64,000 nt of DNA from Kibdelosporangium sp040675465 (GTDB lineage: Bacteria > Actinomycetota > Actinomycetes > Mycobacteriales > Pseudonocardiaceae). The stretch spans positions 1 through 64,000 of the forward strand of contig NZ_JBFAPA010000018.1 in assembly GCF_040675465.1 (NCBI RefSeq), read 5' to 3'. A program made the translations under genes and the position numbers. The notes beneath the pieces are model-generated. The model worked only from the letters and a program-made list of their open reading frames with translations. It searched no databases and was not told the DNA's origin. Positions 1-6,483 of the stretch are shown one piece after another. How positions within the stretch are numbered: the stretch's first letter is position 1; each line of letters opens with the position of its first letter.

Positions 1-90
1 ACACCTGCTATGACGAACACACCGCCTGGGCCCACCGCACCCAAGATCACCAAACCGCCGCTTGACAAGCCACGGCCCTGGGATGTCTAA
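1..90 (+). CDS. C-terminal end of a truncated gene, unknown product
   Basis: The first 90 bases are open in frame 1 and end in TAA at 88-90. The reading gives a Pro/Lys-rich tail ending DKPRPWDV. No domain can be recognised because only about 29 residues lie in the window. The frame is favoured because its stop codon sits exactly at the outer edge of the inverted repeat at 87-237, mirroring the MarR stop codon at the opposite edge, as expected for two convergent genes sharing one terminator. Frame 3 is also open, up to a TGA at 63-65, so the assignment is tentative. Confidence 0.35.
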   Translation, partial: TPAMTNTPPGPTAPKITKPPLDKPRPWDV

Positions 91-237
91 CCCGCGTGTC
101 CCACGTTCGCCGCCCCCGTGTCCCACGTTCATAGCCCCCGAGTTCCACATTCGCCGACCACCGGTCCTTCGCGTGGGGGAACTCGGGGTCCGCGAACGTG
201 GGACACGGGGGCCGTGAATGTGGGACACGCGGGTTAG
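87..237. repeat. Large imperfect inverted repeat, probable bidirectional terminator
   Basis: The left arm (about 87-150) and right arm (about 177-237) are imperfect reverse complements over roughly 60 bases. Each arm begins with CTAACCCGCGTGTCCCAC and contains a second GTGTCCCACGTTC block, so the arm is itself a short tandem repeat. The outermost bases of the two arms are the stop codons of the convergent frames on either side. The arrangement suits a bidirectional transcription terminator or a REP-like intergenic repeat family. Membership of a wider family is inference. Confidence 0.8.
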
Positions 238-668
238 TCGGTGAGTTCTTCTTCGTAGGCGCGGAGGGTTGCCACGAACATCTCGCGCTCGGTGGGTGAC
301 AGGGGGGCGAGGGCTTTCTGCCATGCCTTCGCGCCACGGGCCAGCCAGTCCTCGATGGCCTGCTTGTGCGAGGCCGTGATGCTGACGATGCGGCGGCGGC
401 GGTCGTTGTCGTCCTCCTGGCGTTCGAGGACGCCTTTGCGGCTGAGGTCGCCGACCATCAGGCTCACCGTGGCCGGGGCGACCTCCAGGCGCGCGGCGAG
501 GTCGTTCACGGTCATCGGCCCGTCGAACAGCAGGTACGACAACAGCGACAGGTGCCGAGGGGCGAGGGCGAGAGACTCCAGCTGTGGCGGGACCTTGATC
601 CGCTTCACCCGGCCGACCATCCGCGGCATCAACAACAGCAGCGCGCGCACAGCATCGTCGACACCCAT
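234..668 (-). CDS. MarR-family transcriptional regulator
   Basis: This 144-aa protein has the MarR winged-helix layout: a helical N-terminus, then a DNA-binding domain at about residues 45-105 with the segment TVNDLAARLEVAPATVSLMV (helix-turn-helix), followed by a wing with DDNDRRRRIVSIT, the typical D-x-R-x-R-x-x-x-LT-like wing signature. The ATG at 668 gives the usual MarR length; the frame stays open upstream but runs through the intergenic operator. It is divergent from the hemerythrin-like gene, and a palindrome lies between them, so it probably represses itself and that neighbour. The ligand is unknown. Its stop codon lies in the inverted repeat at 87-237. Confidence 0.9.
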   Translation of the reverse strand: MGVDDAVRALLLLMPRMVGRVKRIKVPPQLESLALAPRHLSLLSYLLFDGPMTVNDLAARLEVAPATVSLMVGDLSRKGVLERQEDDNDRRRRIVSITASHKQAIEDWLARGAKAWQKALAPLSPTEREMFVATLRAYEEELTD

Positions 669-698
669 TGACGCCCCTTCGCCTCTGTTCCTAAAGTA

Positions 699-727
699 GC
701 TTTGCTTGCAAAGCAAAACTGCTTTGC
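699..727. promoter_or_regulatory. Palindromic operator between marR-like and hemerythrin-like genes
   Basis: GCTTTGC (699-705) is followed after two bases by its exact complement GCAAAGC (708-714), and GCTTTGC recurs at 721-727. This makes two overlapping inverted pairs in an 84-bp divergent intergenic region that is AT-rich for this genome. A short perfect palindrome of this type is what a MarR dimer usually binds. Binding itself is inferred. Confidence 0.65.
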
Positions 728-752
728 CATCAAATCCTACTGAGGGACATCC

Positions 753-1139
753 ATGGCCGACCGTCACCGCGCCGCCGCGGAGCAGCTCCTGCAGGCCCAC
801 CGGGAGCTGCGCGCCGAGCTGGCGCGCGTCCGCGAACACCCGGGCCCGCTGCCCAGGACCCTGCGGACGCACTGCCTGACCTTCTGCGCCAACCTGCACA
901 CCCACCACACCCGCGAGGAGGGGGCGTTCACCCGGTTCGAGGCGGAGTTCCCCGAGCTGGCCCCGGCTTTCGCCCGGTTGCGCCGGGAACACCAAGTGGT
1001 GCAAGCGACCCTGGCCGAGATCGAACGGTTACTGGCCTCCCGGAACGACGTCCGCGCCGAGCTGGATAAGCTGGCCGGTCGGCTCGAGGAGCACTTCGCC
1101 TACGAGGAGCGACAGCTCATACCCGCTCTGTTGGCCTGA
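753..1139 (+). CDS. Hemerythrin-like HHE-domain protein
   Basis: The 128-aa protein is a single four-helix hemerythrin-like domain. Candidate di-iron ligands are visible in order: His near residue 16 (QAHRELR), the cluster HTHHTREEGAFTRFE near residue 50, His in RREHQVV near residue 84, and HFAYEERQLIP near the C-terminus. The family binds non-haem iron and takes part in oxygen, NO or redox sensing and in iron handling; the role here is unknown. The ATG at 753 follows a GAGGGACATCC leader with a purine-rich site. The divergent MarR gene and shared palindrome suggest repression by that regulator. Confidence 0.85.
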   Translation: MADRHRAAAEQLLQAHRELRAELARVREHPGPLPRTLRTHCLTFCANLHTHHTREEGAFTRFEAEFPELAPAFARLRREHQVVQATLAEIERLLASRNDVRAELDKLAGRLEEHFAYEERQLIPALLA

Positions 1140-1173
1140 GCCGGAAAGATCGTCCAGCACCACCCATCTGCGG

Positions 1174-1317
1174 CTACTCAGGCTTCGGCGAAACCCAGTA
1201 CAACCGGAACCATCCCATTTCCATCCGGCTCTCATGGAGATGGGCGTCCTCTTCGGAGAGACTTTTCGGCACGGGTAGCTTGACCGAGATGGGGGTGGCG
1301 ATGTTCTCCAGGGGCGG
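1174..1317 (-). pseudogene. Possible gene remnant antisense to operon leader
   Basis: On the minus strand this stretch reads as a protein-like tail (LENIATPISVKLPVPKSLSE, then a segment ending GWFRLYWVSPKPE) closed by TAG at 1174-1176. No ATG, GTG or TTG start lies nearby in frame; upstream it runs into the coding sequence of the next plus-strand gene. It could be the decayed 3' end of a gene displaced when the 1.3-9.9 kb operon arrived, or chance. No family is recognised. Confidence 0.25.
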
Positions 1318-1338
1318 CCGGACGCGGTGGGGGGTGCG

Positions 1339-3498
1339 GTGAACGACCCGACCTCCGCGGGACTGCTGGAGATCGCCGGTCCGCAGCTGTACCGGCGCAA
1401 CGCGTTCCGCATCACGGGCCTGCCCACCGACGCCGACCGGCGCGCGGTGCGGCACCGGCAGCAGAAGGTCTCCGCGGCGCTGGCGATGGGCATCGACCTC
1501 GACTCGGGCGTCGAGGCGGACGAGGACGAGGTGCGCCGCGCCTTCGACCTGATCCTCGGCGACCCGCGGCGGCGGCTGGTGGACGAGGTGTTCTGGTTGT
1601 GGGACACCCCGGACGCGAGCTGTGGGTGTGCCAAGTCGTTGCACATCGAGCACGACCAGGCCGTCCAGGCGCACAGTGCCGCTCTGGACAAGGAAGCCCT
1701 CGGCGACGAGCTGAGCGACGAGGACCTCGACGAGCTCGAGGGTCTCTGGGCGGAGGCGTCCCGCCGGTGGGGCGGCGTGCTGCGCCGGGCGGCCTTCTGG
1801 GACCACGTCCGTGCGCGGATCACCGCGCTGGACGACAAGCAGCTCACCGAGTCGGTCATCGACCTGCTGCGCGAAGAGGTGCCGCTCACCCTGGTCAAGC
1901 CGTTGATCCAGCTCGCCGCGACGTCCACTTCGGAACCGACCTGGCTGGCCGAGCAGGCCCGCACCTGGCCGCTGCGCGAGTCGGTGATCGACGACCAGCT
2001 GGAGGGCGCGGCCGAACCGGTCTACGAGTCGGTCAAGACCGAGCTGGCCGAGGCGGTCAAACCGCTCAACGAGGGCGACCCGCACCGGGCCGCCGCCATG
2101 GTCTACGACAACGTCCTGCCGCAGCTGAAGCGGCTGAACGCGCTCGTGCCCGCCACCCGCCACCGCCGCACCGCCAGCACCCGTAACGACGTCGCGCTGC
2201 TGCTGAACAACTGCGCGGTCCGGCTGATCGACACCGGCGACGCACAGTCCGAGAACAACGCCCGGAAATGGCTCAAGGCGGCCGAGAAGCTCACCTCGGA
2301 CCCGCACACCTCGAACCTGATCGAGGAGAACACCAGGGCCCTCAACGACATGGTGGAGGCGTTCCGGACGATCCGGGAACGCGTCGACGAACTGTGCCGG
2401 CTGGGCCGCACCGACCTGGCCAAGCAGATGCTGCGCAACATCCGGCGCACGATGGCCGGTTCGCCGGGGATCGCCGAGATCGACCGGATGCTGACCGAAC
2501 TGGGCTACTACCCCCTATCGGCGCGCGAGGCAGCCTACGAGGGCAGGGTCAAGCGCCGCATGCGGCGCCGGGCGATGCGCGCCCACCGGGCGGCGAACCG
2601 CAGCCCGGCAGTCACCGCGTTCCGGCGGCTGGTGGGGTGGATCGTGGTGCTCGGCCTGATCGGCCTGGGCACGTACTTCCTGTTCTTCGACGGCGGTTCG
2701 CCGGAGCCGGACTCGCTTTTCCAGGACCAGACCACCGACAACGTCGCCGTCGGCACCTGCCTGAAGGACAAGGCCGAGTGGGACAAGGACAAGAACGACG
2801 TCACGGTCGTGCCGTGCACCGAGGAACACTGGGCCGAGGTGATCGGGTACACCTCGCTCGGCGCGGTTCCCTCGCCCTACCCCGGCAAGGACCAGGTCAT
2901 CGCCGAGGCGCGCTACAACTGCCGGTACAACGCGGCGATGAAGAGCGTGCAAAGCCAGTTCACGGTGGACTTCGCCTATCCCGACGAGCACAGGTGGAAC
3001 GACGGCAAGACCCAGAAGGACTTCCAGAACTACGCGACCTGCATCGTGCACCAGTCGGACGACTCCTCCCTGCCGAAGTCCAGGCTGACCCAGGAGGACA
3101 AGACGAAGGACATCGTCTGGCGGATGGACCTGTTCAACGCCGACATCTCGGCCAACCCGCCGGTCGGCGCGTGCATCCAGCACCAGAAGGACTACAACGA
3201 CAACATCCACGACGTCCCGTTCGTCCCGTGCGACGACTTCCACTGGGCCGAGGTGATCGGTTTTCCCGTTCTGTACCAGGCGGGTTCGCCGTGGCCGGGC
3301 GACCAGGCGGTCAAGGACGCGGCCTACGCGGCCTGCCTGAAGATCGCCAAGGACGAGCGTGGCCTGGACGACAACTTCCACTACGGCGCGACCTGGCCGG
3401 GGCAGGGCGCCTGGCAGGACCCGACCAAGGACATCTACGCGGTGTGCACCGGAAGCCGGGCCGGTGAGCAAGAGTTCACCGGCGCACTGAGGAACTGA
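1339..3498 (+). CDS. Membrane protein with J-like N-terminus and two Septum_form domains
   Basis: First gene of the Hsp70/kinase operon, about 719 aa. The N-terminal ~75 residues (YRRNAFRITGLPTDADRRAV onward) resemble the helical start of J-domain-like modules but lack the HPD motif. A long alpha-helical region follows to about residue 430, then a basic stretch RRMRRRAMRAHR and one membrane helix (LVGWIVVLGLIGLGTYFLFF). The extracellular part carries two homologous copies of a Septum_form-type domain: VGTCLKDK...VPCTEEHWAEVIGY and VGACIQHQ...VPCDDFHWAEVIGF, each with conserved Cys and a HWAEVIG core. GTG at 1339 follows a G-rich site; GTG at 1327 is an alternative. Inferred role: membrane anchor and co-chaperone of the system. 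Confidence 0.85.
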   Translation: MNDPTSAGLLEIAGPQLYRRNAFRITGLPTDADRRAVRHRQQKVSAALAMGIDLDSGVEADEDEVRRAFDLILGDPRRRLVDEVFWLWDTPDASCGCAKSLHIEHDQAVQAHSAALDKEALGDELSDEDLDELEGLWAEASRRWGGVLRRAAFWDHVRARITALDDKQLTESVIDLLREEVPLTLVKPLIQLAATSTSEPTWLAEQARTWPLRESVIDDQLEGAAEPVYESVKTELAEAVKPLNEGDPHRAAAMVYDNVLPQLKRLNALVPATRHRRTASTRNDVALLLNNCAVRLIDTGDAQSENNARKWLKAAEKLTSDPHTSNLIEENTRALNDMVEAFRTIRERVDELCRLGRTDLAKQMLRNIRRTMAGSPGIAEIDRMLTELGYYPLSAREAAYEGRVKRRMRRRAMRAHRAANRSPAVTAFRRLVGWIVVLGLIGLGTYFLFFDGGSPEPDSLFQDQTTDNVAVGTCLKDKAEWDKDKNDVTVVPCTEEHWAEVIGYTSLGAVPSPYPGKDQVIAEARYNCRYNAAMKSVQSQFTVDFAYPDEHRWNDGKTQKDFQNYATCIVHQSDDSSLPKSRLTQEDKTKDIVWRMDLFNADISANPPVGACIQHQKDYNDNIHDVPFVPCDDFHWAEVIGFPVLYQAGSPWPGDQAVKDAAYAACLKIAKDERGLDDNFHYGATWPGQGAWQDPTKDIYAVCTGSRAGEQEFTGALRN

Positions 3499-3519
3499 AG
3501 CAGAGACAGGAGAACGTCA

Positions 3520-4281
3520 GTGGTGGAGCGTGCGGTGGCGCTGCGGATCAGCTCGCCCGAGGGCGTGTTGAGCGGTGTCGAACTGGACGGCGGGCCGATC
3601 ACCATCGGCCGCGCCGCGCCGGACCACGCGCCGGATGTGGCCCTGGGCCCGGACCCGCAGCGCTGGGTCGGCCGGCTGCACTGCACGCTCGACTTCGCCG
3701 AAGGCATGTGGTCGGTGACCGACAACGCCAGCGTGAACGGGACTCTGCTGCGGCACGGCGGTACCACCGAGCGCCTGCAGGGCCGCAAACGCGTCCAGCA
3801 CGGCGATGTGCTGATGATCCTGGGCGACATGACCCCGGACGGCGACCCGCTGTACTGGGAACTGACCTTTTTGGACCCGCACACCACCCGGCCCGCGCCG
3901 TTCGGTTCGCCCGCGGACGTCCGCCATCTCGGGCCGTGCCTGCGGTACGACTGGGTGGCCGCGCAGGCTTACCGCGTGGAGAACGGGAAGGAGACCCTGA
4001 TCACCGGGCTTCGCCCGCAGGGCCACCAGTTGCTGCGGTACATGGCCGGGCGCAGCACCGGCGGCGCGGCGGTCGCCTGTGACCACGCGGAACTCATTAC
4101 GGCGCTGTGGGGTTCGCGCGACGAGTGGGCGCCGCACCGGTCGTACAACAAGATGGACATCGCCGGTGTGGTCCGGGCGGTGCGCAGGTGCGTCGAGCCC
4201 GACCCGTCCGCCCCGCGGATCCTGGAGACCGTCACCGGGATCGGCTACCGGCTCAACGTCGCCCCCGCGGAGCCGACATGA
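3520..4281 (+). CDS. FHA domain protein fused to OmpR-type winged helix
   Basis: A 253-aa cytoplasmic protein. Residues ~20-110 form an FHA domain: GGPITIGRAAP (strand with conserved GR), the phosphothreonine-binding region VGRLHCTL and the SVNGTLL loop. Residues ~165-250 match a Trans_reg_C winged helix: ELITALWGS, then VVRAVRRCVEPDPSAPRILE and TVTGIGYRLNV, the classic OmpR C-terminal signature. No receiver domain is present, so input is probably phosphothreonine on the kinase or a partner rather than Asp phosphorylation. GTG at 3520 is preceded by ACAGGAG. The stop overlaps the PP2C start (ATGA at 4278-4281), indicating translational coupling. DNA binding is inferred from the fold. Confidence 0.9.
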   Translation: MVERAVALRISSPEGVLSGVELDGGPITIGRAAPDHAPDVALGPDPQRWVGRLHCTLDFAEGMWSVTDNASVNGTLLRHGGTTERLQGRKRVQHGDVLMILGDMTPDGDPLYWELTFLDPHTTRPAPFGSPADVRHLGPCLRYDWVAAQAYRVENGKETLITGLRPQGHQLLRYMAGRSTGGAAVACDHAELITALWGSRDEWAPHRSYNKMDIAGVVRAVRRCVEPDPSAPRILETVTGIGYRLNVAPAEPT

Positions 4282-4928
4282 TCGAGTGCGCGACGCTGAG
4301 CTGCGCGGGCAGCCTGCACCCGGACAACCAGGACCGGCTGCTGGCCGACCCGGAACGGGGCGTTTTCCTTGTGGTGGACGGCATGGGCGGGCTCGCCGAC
4401 GCGGCCGCCACGGCCGGGATCGTGGTGTCCCAGCTGTCGGCGGCGATGAACGCGGTCGACGTGCACGGTCCCGATGTCCGCCAGGTCGTGACCGGCGTGC
4501 TGGACAAGGTGAACGCGGCCGTCCGGGCTGCGGCGCGGACCGGCCCGGGGACGACCGGAGCGGCGGTCGCGATGGTCGTGGTACGCGACGGCCGGGCGCT
4601 GGCCGTTCATCTGGGCGACAGCCGGATTTATCTGGCGCGTAACGGAAAGGTGACCAGGCTGACCGAGGACCACACCGAGGACGGGCACCTCACCAGGTTC
4701 CTGGGCATGGGCGGGGAGGTGTCGCCGGACGTGTCGCTGCACGATCTCCGCCCGGGTGACCGGATTCTGCTGTGCACGGACGGGTTGACGGGTACCGTCG
4801 AGGACCGGGCGATCGGAGCCATGCTGACCAGGGCGGGTGACTTGAACAGGGTGTGCCGTCAGCTGGTCGACGCCGCCACCGAGGGCGGGACGATCGACGA
4901 CACCTCCGTGGTGGTGGTGTGCCCATGA
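4278..4928 (+). CDS. PP2C-family serine/threonine phosphatase
   Basis: A 216-aa single-domain PPM/PP2C phosphatase without membrane segment. Metal-binding and catalytic motifs are present in order: HPDNQDR near residue 14, VDGMGG near residue 34, LGDSRIYL near residue 113, CTDGLTG near residue 165 and the terminal DDTSVVVV. It would remove phosphate from Ser/Thr of the partner kinase, the FHA protein or the Hsp70 complex. The ATG is chosen because it overlaps the upstream stop as ATGA and gives the usual compact PP2C N-terminus (IECATLSCAG). It overlaps the kinase start the same way (4925-4928), so kinase and phosphatase are coupled. Confidence 0.93.
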   Translation: MIECATLSCAGSLHPDNQDRLLADPERGVFLVVDGMGGLADAAATAGIVVSQLSAAMNAVDVHGPDVRQVVTGVLDKVNAAVRAAARTGPGTTGAAVAMVVVRDGRALAVHLGDSRIYLARNGKVTRLTEDHTEDGHLTRFLGMGGEVSPDVSLHDLRPGDRILLCTDGLTGTVEDRAIGAMLTRAGDLNRVCRQLVDAATEGGTIDDTSVVVVCP

Positions 4929-5989
4929 CTTTGCTGAACAGCGGCGACCGGGTCAGCGACACCCTTGTCATCGACCGGTTGCTGGGCGAGGGCGCGTTCG
5001 CCGAGGTGCACCGGGTGCAGCACGAGTACCTGGGCTGGCAGGCGATGAAGCTGTTCAAGCGGGTCGCCTCCAAGGAGGAGACCAAGGCCATGCTCGGCGA
5101 GGCCCGGCTGCTGTCCACTTTGGGCCACCCCAACATCGTCCGGCTGTTCGAGGCGAGCACGGTGCAGACTCCCGAGGGCCTGCGCGGGTTCTTCACCATG
5201 GAGTACGTGGCCGGTGGCAGCCTGGAGCGGCTCGCGGCCGCGCATCGTCCTTCCGTGCCAACGGATCTGGTGGCCGAGGTGATGCTCCAGATCGCCAGCG
5301 GGCTGGCCGTCGCGCACGACCAGGACCCGCCGATCGTGCACCGCGATGTCTCACTGGCGAATGTGCTTGTCGGGTACGATGGTTCGGGCATGCGCATCCG
5401 GGTCAGCGACTTCGGTCTCGCCAAGCGCGCCGACCCGTTCACCCGGTTGGCCAGCGCGCAGGGGACGTACGCGTTCATGGCGCCGGAAGTGTTGCGCAAC
5501 CAGGGTTACTCGTGCGCGAGCGACGTCTGGTCGGTGGGCACGATCGCGTACCTGTTGCTCACCAACCACTTCCCGTTCGACGACGGCGCCCAGTTCTCGT
5601 CGTACTCGTTCGCCCGGTTCGCCAAGCCGTTGCTGCCGCCCAGCAGCTACAACGAGACCGTCGACCGGGAGCTCGACAAGATCATCATGGCGACGCTGGA
5701 GGTCGACCGGAACAACCGGCCCGCCACCGCCCGGGAACTGTACGACGCCTTGCGGGCGCGAAAGGAAACCGTTGCACGGGAGCCCATCCAGGCCGCTCAG
5801 AACTCCGTGGCCCGGCCGCCCACTGAACGCGCCAAGAAGCTCGCCGAGGAGGCGCTGTCGCTGCGGTACGTGCCGGGACAGCTCAACCGCGCCGCCGACC
5901 TGATGGAGGAAGCCGTCAACTTGTCCCCGCACCTTCGTGAACAGCACCTGCCCAAGCTCCTGCTCTGGCGCCGAGGGGTGATCATGTGA
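4925..5989 (+). CDS. Soluble serine/threonine protein kinase, atypical catalytic loop
   Basis: A 354-aa Hanks-type kinase. The glycine loop GEGAFAEVHRV (residues 21-31), ATP lysine K42 (AMKLFK), catalytic loop H139-R140-D141, DFG at 162-164, APE and DVWSVG are all visible. The catalytic loop reads HRDVSLANVL, so the lysine usual for Ser/Thr kinases (HRDxK) is a serine here. There is no transmembrane helix and no PASTA domain, unlike PknB. The C-terminal ~70 residues form a helical, TPR-like tail (AADLMEEAVNLSPHLREQ). It overlaps its neighbours on both sides by 4 nt. Probable job: phosphorylating members of the operon, read by the FHA protein and reversed by the PP2C. Confidence 0.93.
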   Translation: MTLLNSGDRVSDTLVIDRLLGEGAFAEVHRVQHEYLGWQAMKLFKRVASKEETKAMLGEARLLSTLGHPNIVRLFEASTVQTPEGLRGFFTMEYVAGGSLERLAAAHRPSVPTDLVAEVMLQIASGLAVAHDQDPPIVHRDVSLANVLVGYDGSGMRIRVSDFGLAKRADPFTRLASAQGTYAFMAPEVLRNQGYSCASDVWSVGTIAYLLLTNHFPFDDGAQFSSYSFARFAKPLLPPSSYNETVDRELDKIIMATLEVDRNNRPATARELYDALRARKETVAREPIQAAQNSVARPPTERAKKLAEEALSLRYVPGQLNRAADLMEEAVNLSPHLREQHLPKLLLWRRGVIM

Positions 5990-6468
5990 TGGCCGGTTTA
6001 CGCGCCGCGCTCCGGCAACGCCGGTACCGCAAGGAGTTCCGCATCTCGCCGCCGCCCGGCGACGACGTGCTGCGCGAGCAGGTGGAACAGCTGCTCGACC
6101 AGATCGCCGAGCCCAAGGCGGGACCCAAGCAGGACCTGGACGAGAAGGCGCTCGCCGACGCGGCCACGAACCTGTGGCGGGCGCAGCGGAGGCTGACCAG
6201 GGACGGCGAGAAACCGACCACGAAGGACCGGCAGACCGGGCGCTACCTGGCCACCTGCCGGGAGATGCTGGCCAGCTCCGGGGTGGTCATCCAGGAGCAC
6301 GACGGGGACGCGTTCAACCCCGGGCGGTCGATCGAAGTGCTGACGTACGAAGAGGATCCTTCGCTGCCGGGCGAAGTCGTCCGGGAGACCGTGCGGCCGA
6401 CGATCTATCTCAACGACCGGCGAATCCAAGTGGGTCAGGTCATCGTGGCCGGGCCACCGGCCAAGTAG
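5986..6468 (+). CDS. Mini GrpE-like nucleotide exchange factor
   Basis: A 160-aa protein directly before the Hsp70 gene. The N-terminal half is charged and helical (DDVLREQVEQLLDQIAEPKA; KALADAATNLWRAQRRL). The C-terminal part (SIEVLTYEEDPSLPGEVVRE, then TIYLNDRRIQVGQVIVAGP) resembles the GrpE beta-domain, in which a V-x-E-x-x-x-x-G-Y-x-x-x-x-R-x-x-R-x-A-x-V-x-V pattern contacts Hsp70. It lacks the long N-terminal coiled coil of canonical GrpE. The start is GTG 5986 or the adjacent ATG 5989; either overlaps the kinase stop. Assignment rests on position plus the weak beta-domain match, so moderate certainty. Confidence 0.65.
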   Translation: MMAGLRAALRQRRYRKEFRISPPPGDDVLREQVEQLLDQIAEPKAGPKQDLDEKALADAATNLWRAQRRLTRDGEKPTTKDRQTGRYLATCREMLASSGVVIQEHDGDAFNPGRSIEVLTYEEDPSLPGEVVRETVRPTIYLNDRRIQVGQVIVAGPPAK

Positions 6469-6483
6469 CTGAGGGGAGCGCAC

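Noticed and set aside
3..65. Alternative frame-3 tail ending at TGA 63-65
   Set aside because: Not excluded, but the frame ending at 88-90 fits the symmetric stop codons in the inverted repeat better.
1029..2307. Long minus-strand frames opposite the Septum_form gene
   Set aside because: Shadow reading; only the last ~46 codons (1174-1317), outside the gene, look protein-like and are listed separately.
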